From the NCBI GenBank assembly GCA_015059715.1, contig SUZV01000005.1:1-64000 (forward strand): a stretch of DNA of 64,000 nucleotides, written 5' to 3'. Both the position numbers and the translations under genes were made by a program. The stretch's first letter is position 1. The number at the start of each line of letters is the position of its first letter. The notes beneath the pieces are model-generated. The model saw nothing but the letters and a program-made list of their open reading frames with translations. It made no database searches and was not told the DNA's origin. This DNA comes from Rikenellaceae bacterium (GTDB lineage Bacteria > Bacteroidota > Bacteroidia > Bacteroidales > Rikenellaceae). Below, one piece after another: positions 35,879-43,289 of the stretch.

Positions 35879-36976
35879 ATGATGGTAAATAATATAGATG
35901 ATATCCTCGAAAAGGCTCTTGTTCGTGAACCCCTAACGCGCCAAGAGGCCTATACGCTCTACGACTCTGCGCCGTTGCAACTGCTGTGCAGTGTCGCCGA
36001 TACTCTGCGTCGCAGTGTTGTCAAGGACCCTACGGTGGTGACTTGGCAGATAGACCGCAACGTAAATATTACCAACGTCTGCAAGTCGGGCTGTAAGTTC
36101 TGCAACTTCCACTGCAAGCCTCACCAGACCGAGAGGGCCTATATTACCACTATGGCTGAGTATAGGACCAAGATTGAGGAGGCACTATCGCTCGGTGCCG
36201 ACCAGCTCCTGCTCCAGGGTGGCCTGCACCCACGCCTCGGTATAGACTTTTACGAGCGACTATTTACGCAGATTAAGAGCGAGTATCCACAACTCAGGCT
36301 GAATGCTTTGGGTGCCCCCGAGGTGCAGCATATTGCCAATATCAGTGGTATTACAACGCAGGAGGTGCTTGAGCGTCTGCGTAATGCTGGCCTTGATACG
36401 CTCCCAGGTGCTGGTGCCGAGATTCTATCGGAGCGTGTGCGCAAGATTATATCTCCAGCAAAGCCTACAGCACGTGAGTGGGTGAGGGTTATGCACGAGG
36501 CGCATCTTCAGGGCATCCCCACAACGGCAACTATGATGTATGGGCACGTCGAGACGCATCACGAGCGTGTTGACCACCTTATCGCCATTCGCGACCTACA
36601 GGCTCATAAGCCTGAGGGGACAAGGGGCTTTACGGCCTTTATCCCTTGGGTGTTCTGTCCTAAGGGTACCCAGCTTGAGAGTGAGGGGGTAGCACCACGC
36701 TTCTCGGCTACGGAGTATCTGCGTGTTGTGGCTATGAGTCGCATAGTACTTAATAACATACCAAATATTCAGGCTTCGTGGCTCACGGTAGGTAAGGATG
36801 TTGCCGAGATTGCCCTCAATAGCGGTGCTAACGACATGGGTTCTATTATGATTGAGGAGAATGTGGTGTCGTCGGCAGGGGCGACTACGCGCTTCGATGC
36901 TGAGGCTATGCAGGCTACGATTCGTCGCGCAGGCTTTACCCCTAAGCTGCGTGACCAGCTATATAATTATCGATAG
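35879..36976 (+). CDS. mqnC: Cyclic dehypoxanthinyl futalosine synthase
   Basis: 365 aa radical SAM enzyme of the futalosine menaquinone pathway. The 4Fe-4S cluster cysteines are Cys68, Cys72 and Cys75 (CKSGCKFC). LPGAGAEILSERVRKIISP near 135, TTATMMYGHVETHHERVDHL, FIPWVFCPKGTQLE and the ending GANDMGSIMIEENVVSSAG are MqnC-specific and separate it from MqnE. It cyclises dehypoxanthine futalosine. No other mqn gene is in the window. It is the last gene of the 31.7-37 kb + strand run and starts 5 nt after rnr. Confidence 0.93.
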   Translation: MMVNNIDDILEKALVREPLTRQEAYTLYDSAPLQLLCSVADTLRRSVVKDPTVVTWQIDRNVNITNVCKSGCKFCNFHCKPHQTERAYITTMAEYRTKIEEALSLGADQLLLQGGLHPRLGIDFYERLFTQIKSEYPQLRLNALGAPEVQHIANISGITTQEVLERLRNAGLDTLPGAGAEILSERVRKIISPAKPTAREWVRVMHEAHLQGIPTTATMMYGHVETHHERVDHLIAIRDLQAHKPEGTRGFTAFIPWVFCPKGTQLESEGVAPRFSATEYLRVVAMSRIVLNNIPNIQASWLTVGKDVAEIALNSGANDMGSIMIEENVVSSAGATTRFDAEAMQATIRRAGFTPKLRDQLYNYR

Positions 36977-37000
36977 AAGGGAGAATAGGGATAGTAGACG

Positions 37001-37056
37001 AGAGAGTGACTAAAGGGTCAAGGCAATAGCCTCTGAAGACCTTTTAGTCACTCTCT
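37001..37056. terminator. Bidirectional terminator with 19 bp stem
   Basis: AGAGAGTGACTAAAGGGTC (37001-37019) pairs with GACCTTTTAGTCACTCTCT (37038-37056) with one G-U pair; the loop contains a small AGGC aata GCCT stem. It lies between the convergent mqnC and lipoprotein genes and shares the GTGACTA/TAGTCAC core of other terminators here. Confidence 0.9.
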
Positions 37057-37074
37057 CTATTCAAAGGGGTGTGC

Positions 37075-39135
37075 CTATCGTTGTGGGCGATTTGTTGAGG
37101 CGGCCTTTGCTGGCATAGCCGCAGGGTTGGCCTCTATAAACTCCTCGGCAGGCGACACGCCATCTTTTGTGAGTGTTACCACATCGATAAAACCTACGCC
37201 ATAGTTGCCTGCGCTATCCTTGGCGATTCCGAGGAAGGTGTATGGCTTATCATAGAGGAGTACCGCTAAGCCACTCTCTCTATTCTCGGATACCTGCTCC
37301 GAGCCATCCTCCCAACCATAGGTGATAAGCTCGGTATAGATGTCGTTATCGGTGTATCCTAACTCCATGTAGTCGCCATTATAGAAACCCGTATACCAAG
37401 CATCTGCCGCATCATTTGCCTTGACAGTGTATGGCAGGACTACATACCCCTTACAGTTGAGGTATCGTGCAGGGTCCAACTCGGCGAGTGCCGAGCCATC
37501 GTAGTAGTTGCCAAACTCGATGCTTACGCCAGCGTTGCTCGTCAACTTATTCTGAGTGCGGAATATCTCACTTGTAGAGCCTTTGTCGGATGCTAACTCG
37601 CCACTCTGCATATCTACGGCAATAGCGTAGGCTATGTAGTCGGTCGCAGGCTCAAGCTGGTTATAAAAGTTATTCTCCTTGCCTATCGATGCTCCAAGTT
37701 CGTAGAGATACTCTGCGCGTGAGCAGAATAAGAACTCTGCACCATAATCTATCTCGTAGTTGGCTGTATATACTATGGCGGCATCTGACGAGCCAAGTTC
37801 CTCAACTAAAGCGTTAAAGTCGTCTAACTTGGTAAGGTATGTAAAATAGTATACTCCAACCGAGGGTGTTGTGGTAATATTCACAGAGTTGTGTGTAATA
37901 TTGCTAATCTCGAATGTGACAATCAAATCCTCGCTATTGCCCGTAGCTGCGGGGGTTGTAAAGTGGGTGATGTGCGGTGCTGTGGTGGGAGCACCATTGT
38001 AGCCGAAGCAGACAATGACATAATCGCTCTCGGCCTGTAGACCGCTGATGCTATCGAGCGACATAACGCCCTTGCGCAGCGAATCCTCGATGTCGCCCCA
38101 CGCCTTGATGTTGTCGATGATAGACTCCATAAACGCCTCCTCCGACTCGCTAAGCTCAAGTGCTGATGCTGATTGAATAGAGCAGATATAGGTCTCCTCG
38201 TTATTTGAAGGCGTAACACTACCCTCGATGTGGTCATAAGCTATGTCTGTAAGCTCTACCTCGAATGTTAAATCCGATGCCTCGACAGCAAGTGTCTCAA
38301 ACTCTACTACGGTAGCCTCGCTATTTGCGATAAATCGCTCGTCAATGCCGATAGCATAGGCCATATACTTTGTGCCAACTTCAAGCTTCTCAATCGGTAG
38401 TGACTTAGTACCCACGAAGCCAAGGTTGGCCACCATCTGGTCGGCCGTAGCACCTAAGCTATAGTAGTAGTTACGCAACTGGGTAAGGTGCTCGGTAAAT
38501 GCCGACGCATCACCTCCATAATATTCGTAATCCTCGTAGCTAAAGGCATTTACAAAGTAGATGGCCTTATCGTTGTTAGGTGCTACGTTAATTGTTGCCG
38601 TATCGTAGCCGATATCCGAGATACTGATATCGAAGCTCAGCTCGGTAAGCTCCGTCGCCAATGTAGTAAAGGCCTGCTTATAGAGAGGCGTTGTAACGAT
38701 GCCATTATGCGTCAGTCCAAATGCGTAGACAATATATTCGGTCGCAGGGTCGAGCTTATCTTGCATATCGTTAACTACACCCTTCTTAAGCACTCCCTCA
38801 AGATACTCGCTCAGCTCTACACCCGCCTCGTAGGCTGCATCATCTAACCACAGGAGGTCATCCATAATATATGCCTCGTCATCCTCGAACTCGTCGAAGT
38901 ATTTTTTTGTGGTCATCATCGCGATATAGGTCATCTGCTCATCTTCGGGGGTGATTGTAAACTCGACAGATGTGTCGGTGATGGAGTTTACCTCGATAAC
39001 GAAGTCGGGCTTCTCTATTGGGTCTACTGGATCTATCGGTTCATCGGGTGTAGGGGGAACCTCGGGGGTACTCTTACAACCTACAAGTGCAATAGCTATA
39101 GATAGCAATAGCCCATAAAATAAATTAGCTTTCAT
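37075..39135 (-). CDS. Surface lipoprotein with TPSD-type repeats
   Basis: 686 aa. Lipobox ALVGC (Cys20), then a Pro/Asp/Glu-rich linker (TPEVPPTPDEPIDPVDP). Four modules with ITPEDEQMTY, VAPNNDKAIY, VTPSNNEETY and TTPSVGVYYF, each followed by a helical insert and closing PATEYIVYAFG-type strands. The C-terminal domain (LAELDPARYL ... VSPAEEFIEANP) matches that of the 641 aa lipoprotein at 22648 but not those of the 15153 and 26807 proteins. A promoter lies directly upstream. Surface exposure is inferred from family style; the position after Cys20 is less acidic than in its relatives. Confidence 0.8.
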   Translation of the reverse strand: MKANLFYGLLLSIAIALVGCKSTPEVPPTPDEPIDPVDPIEKPDFVIEVNSITDTSVEFTITPEDEQMTYIAMMTTKKYFDEFEDDEAYIMDDLLWLDDAAYEAGVELSEYLEGVLKKGVVNDMQDKLDPATEYIVYAFGLTHNGIVTTPLYKQAFTTLATELTELSFDISISDIGYDTATINVAPNNDKAIYFVNAFSYEDYEYYGGDASAFTEHLTQLRNYYYSLGATADQMVANLGFVGTKSLPIEKLEVGTKYMAYAIGIDERFIANSEATVVEFETLAVEASDLTFEVELTDIAYDHIEGSVTPSNNEETYICSIQSASALELSESEEAFMESIIDNIKAWGDIEDSLRKGVMSLDSISGLQAESDYVIVCFGYNGAPTTAPHITHFTTPAATGNSEDLIVTFEISNITHNSVNITTTPSVGVYYFTYLTKLDDFNALVEELGSSDAAIVYTANYEIDYGAEFLFCSRAEYLYELGASIGKENNFYNQLEPATDYIAYAIAVDMQSGELASDKGSTSEIFRTQNKLTSNAGVSIEFGNYYDGSALAELDPARYLNCKGYVVLPYTVKANDAADAWYTGFYNGDYMELGYTDNDIYTELITYGWEDGSEQVSENRESGLAVLLYDKPYTFLGIAKDSAGNYGVGFIDVVTLTKDGVSPAEEFIEANPAAMPAKAASTNRPQR

Positions 39136-39164
39136 TTTAATAAGAGAGATTGATTAATAATGGA

Positions 39165-39196
39165 CAAAGTTAGATATAATTTTTAGAAAAAACAAG
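39165..39196 (-). promoter_or_regulatory. Promoter for the 686 aa lipoprotein
   Basis: Minus strand: CTTG (39196-39193, one mismatch to TTTG), 20 nt, TAACTTTG (39172-39165). The ATG at 39135 is ~30 nt downstream of the -7 box. Confidence 0.75.
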
Positions 39197-39256
39197 CCTT
39201 CTAACATTGACAAAGCTATGGGGTATACATAGGATGTATTATAGCAAGAGAGAGAT

Positions 39257-39295
39257 AAAAAAAACGTTGTAGCATATCACTACAACGTTTTTTTT
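39257..39295. terminator. Bidirectional intrinsic terminator
   Basis: ACGTTGTAG (39264-39272), loop CATATCA, CTACAACGT (39280-39288), flanked by A8 on the left and T8 on the right, so it works on both strands. It ends the HMA-protein transcript on the minus strand. Confidence 0.9.
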
Positions 39296-39313
39296 CATTC
39301 GATGGACTATCGA

Positions 39314-39706
39314 CTAATGTTTGTGATTGTGGTCGTGACCCTCGCAGCAAGCATCTGTACACTCACTCTTCTCTGCCTTGTGGTCGTGGCCACAGCAGCC
39401 ATCGGTGCAACCCTCGGCCGAGGCCTTAATCTTAATCTTTGCAAACGCCTTAACCAAAGCCTCCTCGTTGGTCTTGGCTGGGTCATAAGTTACGGTAACG
39501 CTCTTTGATGGCACGTCTACCTGCACATCCTTAACACCCTTCTCATAGGGGATGATGTTGGTCACCTTCTTGGCACAACCCTCGCAGTCGATATCGGTTA
39601 CGAATGTTGTCGTTACGGTCTGCTTCTTGCCCTTCTGAGGCTGCTGAGCATCGGCTACTGCGACGCTGAAAAGTGCTACAAGGCACACTAAAAGAATCTT
39701 TTTCAT
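39314..39706 (-). CDS. Secreted heavy-metal-associated (HMA) domain protein
   Basis: 130 aa. The signal peptide ends at VADAQ (about residue 20). A ferredoxin-like HMA domain (~30-97) has the metal-binding CEGCAKK at 41-47. A Cys/His-rich tail (CTDGCCGHDH, then CTDACCEGHDHNHKH) gives two further metal-binding clusters. It is exported, unlike cytosolic CopZ, so it probably binds Cu or another soft metal in the periplasm, like MerP-type proteins. It is the last gene of a minus-strand metal cluster with a TonB receptor and a His-rich membrane protein. Confidence 0.9.
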   Translation of the reverse strand: MKKILLVCLVALFSVAVADAQQPQKGKKQTVTTTFVTDIDCEGCAKKVTNIIPYEKGVKDVQVDVPSKSVTVTYDPAKTNEEALVKAFAKIKIKASAEGCTDGCCGHDHKAEKSECTDACCEGHDHNHKH

Positions 39707-39864
39707 AGCTCTATTGTTTTTATATTTAACGTTTTATTAATCGGTGAATTGTTTTTGTGTAACATTTTGTTGTTATAAGGCATCATTGTGCAGGCTTAAT
39801 AAGCGTAGTTTACTCGCTTTTTAGGCCGCCAAAGCATCGAAGACGACACCCCGTCACAACAAAA

Positions 39865-42231
39865 TTAGTAGATGTTAAGGCGAAGACCGATATAGAACTT
39901 ACGTCCCATAAGTGGTCCCCATACGGCCGACGAGTTAAAGCCCTCGGCGTATGGCCTATCCGAACCGAGGATAGGGGCCTGTCCGTGACCATTGTGTCCC
40001 TGCACATAGTTTGCGATATTCTCGCAGCCTAAGTAGAGCGTAAGGTTACTCATCTTGTAGCTCACCTGTGCAAAGAACATAGGGTAGATAGGCGAGAGGT
40101 TGGGATTCTCTACCGCCGCAACCATGTCGCCTTTAAGCTCTGGTAGGCGCACAGGGCCGTTGAGCTGTGCCGTAACGTCGAATACCCAGCGTTGAACAGC
40201 GTACTGGATGTTGATAAGACCCTTATAACGCGATGTCAGAGGTCGCTCAACAAGTATCTCCTCGCCATCTCGCTCAACGGTCATCTTGGCGTTGGTATAG
40301 CGGAACGTCGCGAAGAGGTCGAAGCCTCGGAATGGTGTCCAGTTGAAGTCTATCTGGTAGTTGTCGGTAAACGACTTACCCCTATTATTATATATGAGTA
40401 TCGTGTTGTCCGCAGTCTCCTGGTCAAAGACCATAGTGTTGAAGAACTGTGTGCGGAAGTAGTCGAAGCTGATTGTTGTCTGGTCGTCACCTGCAAGGCG
40501 GAATGTCTGCGAAAGGCTACCACCAAACGTTGCTGCCGCCTCCATATCGTCCTCAAGACCTGCAAACTTGATGTTACGCGATGTTGTCATCATCCAGATA
40601 TTATCCGTAACGAGGTTCTGGCGGCGGTAGCCCATACCTGCCGAGGCGCGGAGCGTAGTGCGTGGGGTGATGCTCCAACGGATATGCGAGCGAGGTGTTA
40701 CAAGCACCTTAGCGTGGTTGTCGGTAGTGTAGTAGTCGCCCTCAATCATAGAGTAGTCGCCACGAAGACCCACAACTAACGAGAACTTCTCCTCGATATT
40801 GTAGGTATACTCGGCAAATATGCCTGGCTCGGCGAGCACTGCCTTACCTCGAAATGGCCACTCGGGATTAATCTGTCCTGCCTCCGATACGCTCTGCTGG
40901 AGGTAGTCGTTGTTCATCATACGCACGTATGCCGAGGCACCCACGTTGAGCGATGAACGCTGCGTAAAGTAGTGCGCGTAGGTGATGTTGTAGCGGAAGG
41001 TGTTCTCAAGGACATCTACGGTGTTGACACCGAAATATGAGTCTGTAAGGTAGTTGTCGTAGTCGAGAATCATGGCAATATTGTTCTGCACAGCATCCGC
41101 AGGGTCGCCTGTGAAGGTGCGCTCGTAACCTACAGGTATGCCAAGCTTGGCGTAGGCATTGATATTGCGGTTGTGAATCTTCGAGCCGTAGGGCGTGCCG
41201 AGAGGGTTTTCAAGCATCTCGTCATACATATCCTTTTTGTACCCCATAGCACCACCAAGACGGTTTTCGTTTACAAACTTCCAACCCCAACGTAGCTGCA
41301 CACCACCAGCATTTTGCCACAACCACTTGTTGGCAACGTTAATCTGGTTAGCCTTAGGCATATCGACGAAGCCATCGTTGTTCATGTCGTGCGTTGCGGT
41401 GTCGAGCGAGCCGTGAGCCATAATCACCGTAGATAGGCTCTTGTCGGGGGTGAGAGGTATCGCCGACGAGATGTTAAACTCGGGACGTAGCTCCGAGTCG
41501 AAGTATAGGTTGAGAAAGAATCGCTCATCGTCGGTAGGCTTGCGGTGCTCAAGGTTTATCTGTCCTGTTATAGCCTCGTGGCCTGCCGTTACCGAGGCTA
41601 CGCCCTTAGATACCTGGATAGAGTTGAGCCACATACCTGGCGTATAGCTGAGTCCATAGGCTGCACCTGCGCCCTGCATAATGGGGCGGTTCTCGTCGAG
41701 AATCTGGGTGTATGTACCTGCCAAGCCGAGCATCTTAATCTGTCGTGCTCCCGAGATAGCGTCGCTATAGCCTACGGTCACCGAGGCTGAGTTCTCGAAA
41801 GACTCGGCCAATGAGCAGCAGGCCATCTTACAGAGTCCAGCGAATGATATCTGCTCCTGGCGCGTGATGCCGCTACTCTTGGCATAGTTGCCACGCTGCT
41901 GACCCTCGACAACCACCTCGTCAATATCTACGGCCGAGGGCTTAAGCTCGATGTCGAGCGTGGTCATATCCTTCGATACCTCTATCTCTACGATGTCGTA
42001 GCCGAGGTAGTCGACAACCAGTGTCTCGAAGCCTGCTACACGCTTGAGCGAGTAGCTGCCATCGGTTGTCGTCGTAGCACCTGCTGTAGTATTCTTCCAG
42101 AAGAGCGTAGCTCCTATGAGTGGTTGCTTTGTCGCCTCATCTGTTACGGTACCTGTGAGTGTGCGCTGCGCCATAGCCATAAATGGGAGGCATAGGATTG
42201 CAACAAGCGATAGTATTAATGATTTTTGCAT
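39865..42231 (-). CDS. TonB-dependent receptor, metal-linked type
   Basis: 788 aa outer-membrane transporter. Signal peptide to AMAQ (~21), carboxypeptidase-regulatory-like domain (~23-100, RTLTGTVTDEATKQPLIGA), plug domain (~105-230), then the beta-barrel ending in an aromatic-rich strand (KFYIGLRLNIY). Near the start of the plug is LCKMACCSLAESFE with Cys134, Cys138 and Cys139, a feature of the receptor group found beside HMA proteins. No SusD partner is present, so the substrate is probably a metal or metal complex, copper being the leading guess. A gap of 158 nt separates it from the HMA gene. Confidence 0.9.
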   Translation of the reverse strand: MQKSLILSLVAILCLPFMAMAQRTLTGTVTDEATKQPLIGATLFWKNTTAGATTTTDGSYSLKRVAGFETLVVDYLGYDIVEIEVSKDMTTLDIELKPSAVDIDEVVVEGQQRGNYAKSSGITRQEQISFAGLCKMACCSLAESFENSASVTVGYSDAISGARQIKMLGLAGTYTQILDENRPIMQGAGAAYGLSYTPGMWLNSIQVSKGVASVTAGHEAITGQINLEHRKPTDDERFFLNLYFDSELRPEFNISSAIPLTPDKSLSTVIMAHGSLDTATHDMNNDGFVDMPKANQINVANKWLWQNAGGVQLRWGWKFVNENRLGGAMGYKKDMYDEMLENPLGTPYGSKIHNRNINAYAKLGIPVGYERTFTGDPADAVQNNIAMILDYDNYLTDSYFGVNTVDVLENTFRYNITYAHYFTQRSSLNVGASAYVRMMNNDYLQQSVSEAGQINPEWPFRGKAVLAEPGIFAEYTYNIEEKFSLVVGLRGDYSMIEGDYYTTDNHAKVLVTPRSHIRWSITPRTTLRASAGMGYRRQNLVTDNIWMMTTSRNIKFAGLEDDMEAAATFGGSLSQTFRLAGDDQTTISFDYFRTQFFNTMVFDQETADNTILIYNNRGKSFTDNYQIDFNWTPFRGFDLFATFRYTNAKMTVERDGEEILVERPLTSRYKGLINIQYAVQRWVFDVTAQLNGPVRLPELKGDMVAAVENPNLSPIYPMFFAQVSYKMSNLTLYLGCENIANYVQGHNGHGQAPILGSDRPYAEGFNSSAVWGPLMGRKFYIGLRLNIY

Positions 42232-42384
42232 TTTTCTTGCTTAGGTTAATTATTACTTGAGCATATAGGCTGTCGTAAGCCCTCTGCTACTTATTGATTC
42301 TGTTGTGCGCTTAAGATAGTATCCCTATCTTGACATATTATAGGTGCGCAAGGCCTAATCGTTACAACCTTTGGTTGCAATATC

Positions 42385-42813
42385 CTAAGCTAAGTATGGA
42401 GGTGCGCGTAGGCCTGCCACAAGAGTATGCGGCGGCCTTATAGAGCCTATCTGCGCGACAGGTTCTCGCTCAAAGAGCGTATATTGATATAGTGATTGCT
42501 CGCCATCGAGCGTAGCTACTACCACGTGTGCGAGCATTAGTGGCAGAGCCTGAAGCGTGCGTGATGCGCTTCTATGCGATGAATCTATGTAGTCGGTGTG
42601 GTTCTCGCCAAGTACGGGGTGCTGGTGGTCGCAGCAGCCGATCTTAAATAGTTGACCGTGACAGGTACACCCCTCTTTGTGGCACTCGGTTGCGTGGTGA
42701 TAGTGATGGTGATGGTGGTGCTCACAGAGTAGCAGAGATATAGACGATAGCGACGTGGCCGCGATATATATCACAACCAGTAAAAATGCATATATGCCTC
42801 TTCGTCGCGCCAT
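42385..42813 (-). CDS. His-rich membrane protein of the metal cluster
   Basis: 142 aa. One N-terminal membrane helix (~7-29) is followed directly by CEHHHHHHYHH (Cys30, His32-37, 39, 40), ECHKEGCTCH and CCDHQHP: a dense Cys/His metal-binding segment likely on the periplasmic side. The remainder is short and unremarkable, with a second hydrophobic stretch near 86-101. No family is recognised with certainty; similar small His-rich proteins precede TonB/HMA genes in Bacteroidetes. It is first in the direction of transcription, 153 nt before the TonB receptor gene. A role as metal sensor or buffer is inferred. Confidence 0.75.
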   Translation of the reverse strand: MARRRGIYAFLLVVIYIAATSLSSISLLLCEHHHHHHYHHATECHKEGCTCHGQLFKIGCCDHQHPVLGENHTDYIDSSHRSASRTLQALPLMLAHVVVATLDGEQSLYQYTLFEREPVAQIGSIRPPHTLVAGLRAPPYLA

Positions 42814-42932
42814 ATTCTCCTCTGCTAACGTCCTATTTCACCATTGTGTGGCTCTACAACACCATATCCAACCCTTATCAAGCTGAATAAGTCATCCATT
42901 TTGCGCTACGCAACGGTCACACAATCTTAACC

Positions 42933-43202
42933 CTACTGCTCCAGAAGTCCGCACTCGTCGAGCTTGCTAATCCAAGTAGAGGCATCGCGCTGTGCAATCT
43001 CGTCGTCTATGCCGTAGTGCTCGGCAAGGAGCTCGGCAATAGTCTCGATGGTAAACTCGCGGCCCTCGATAGCGCGCCAAAGATATAACGCACTCTCGTT
43101 TAGAGATATTATCTTTGTAAGGTCCTTGCCATGATGACCCTGCATGATTACCACGTGCTCGCCTGCCATCTCGCGAACTTTGTACTTTTCGTTTATCTTC
43201 AT
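42933..43202 (-). CDS. Orphan PqqD/RRE-like protein
   Basis: 89 aa. The sequence has the PqqD pattern: beta-strands KYKVREMAGEHVVIM, then LTKIISLNESALYLWRAIEG (about 27-46), E[LI]AELLAEHYG and a closing WISKLDECGLLE. PqqD folds are the RiPP recognition element that presents precursor peptides to modifying enzymes. No radical SAM maturase, precursor peptide or transporter is adjacent, so it is an orphan; such single PqqD genes are known in Bacteroidales. It is divergent from recQ with an 87 nt intergenic region holding both promoters. Confidence 0.88.
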   Translation of the reverse strand: MKINEKYKVREMAGEHVVIMQGHHGKDLTKIISLNESALYLWRAIEGREFTIETIAELLAEHYGIDDEIAQRDASTWISKLDECGLLEQ

Positions 43203-43224
43203 ACCCTGTATGTTGGTTTCGGGG

Positions 43225-43285
43225 CAAAGGTAGTGAAAAAATATTAATTTATGGTGCTTCGAGGTTGAGAAAAATTGTAACTTTG
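43225..43285. promoter_or_regulatory. Divergent -7 boxes between pqqD-like gene and recQ
   Basis: Minus strand TACCTTTG at 43232-43225 serves the PqqD-like gene. Plus strand TAACTTTG at 43278-43285 serves recQ and ends only four bases before its GTG codon. Neither has a good -33 TTTG. Confidence 0.55.
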
Positions 43286-43289
43286 TGGC

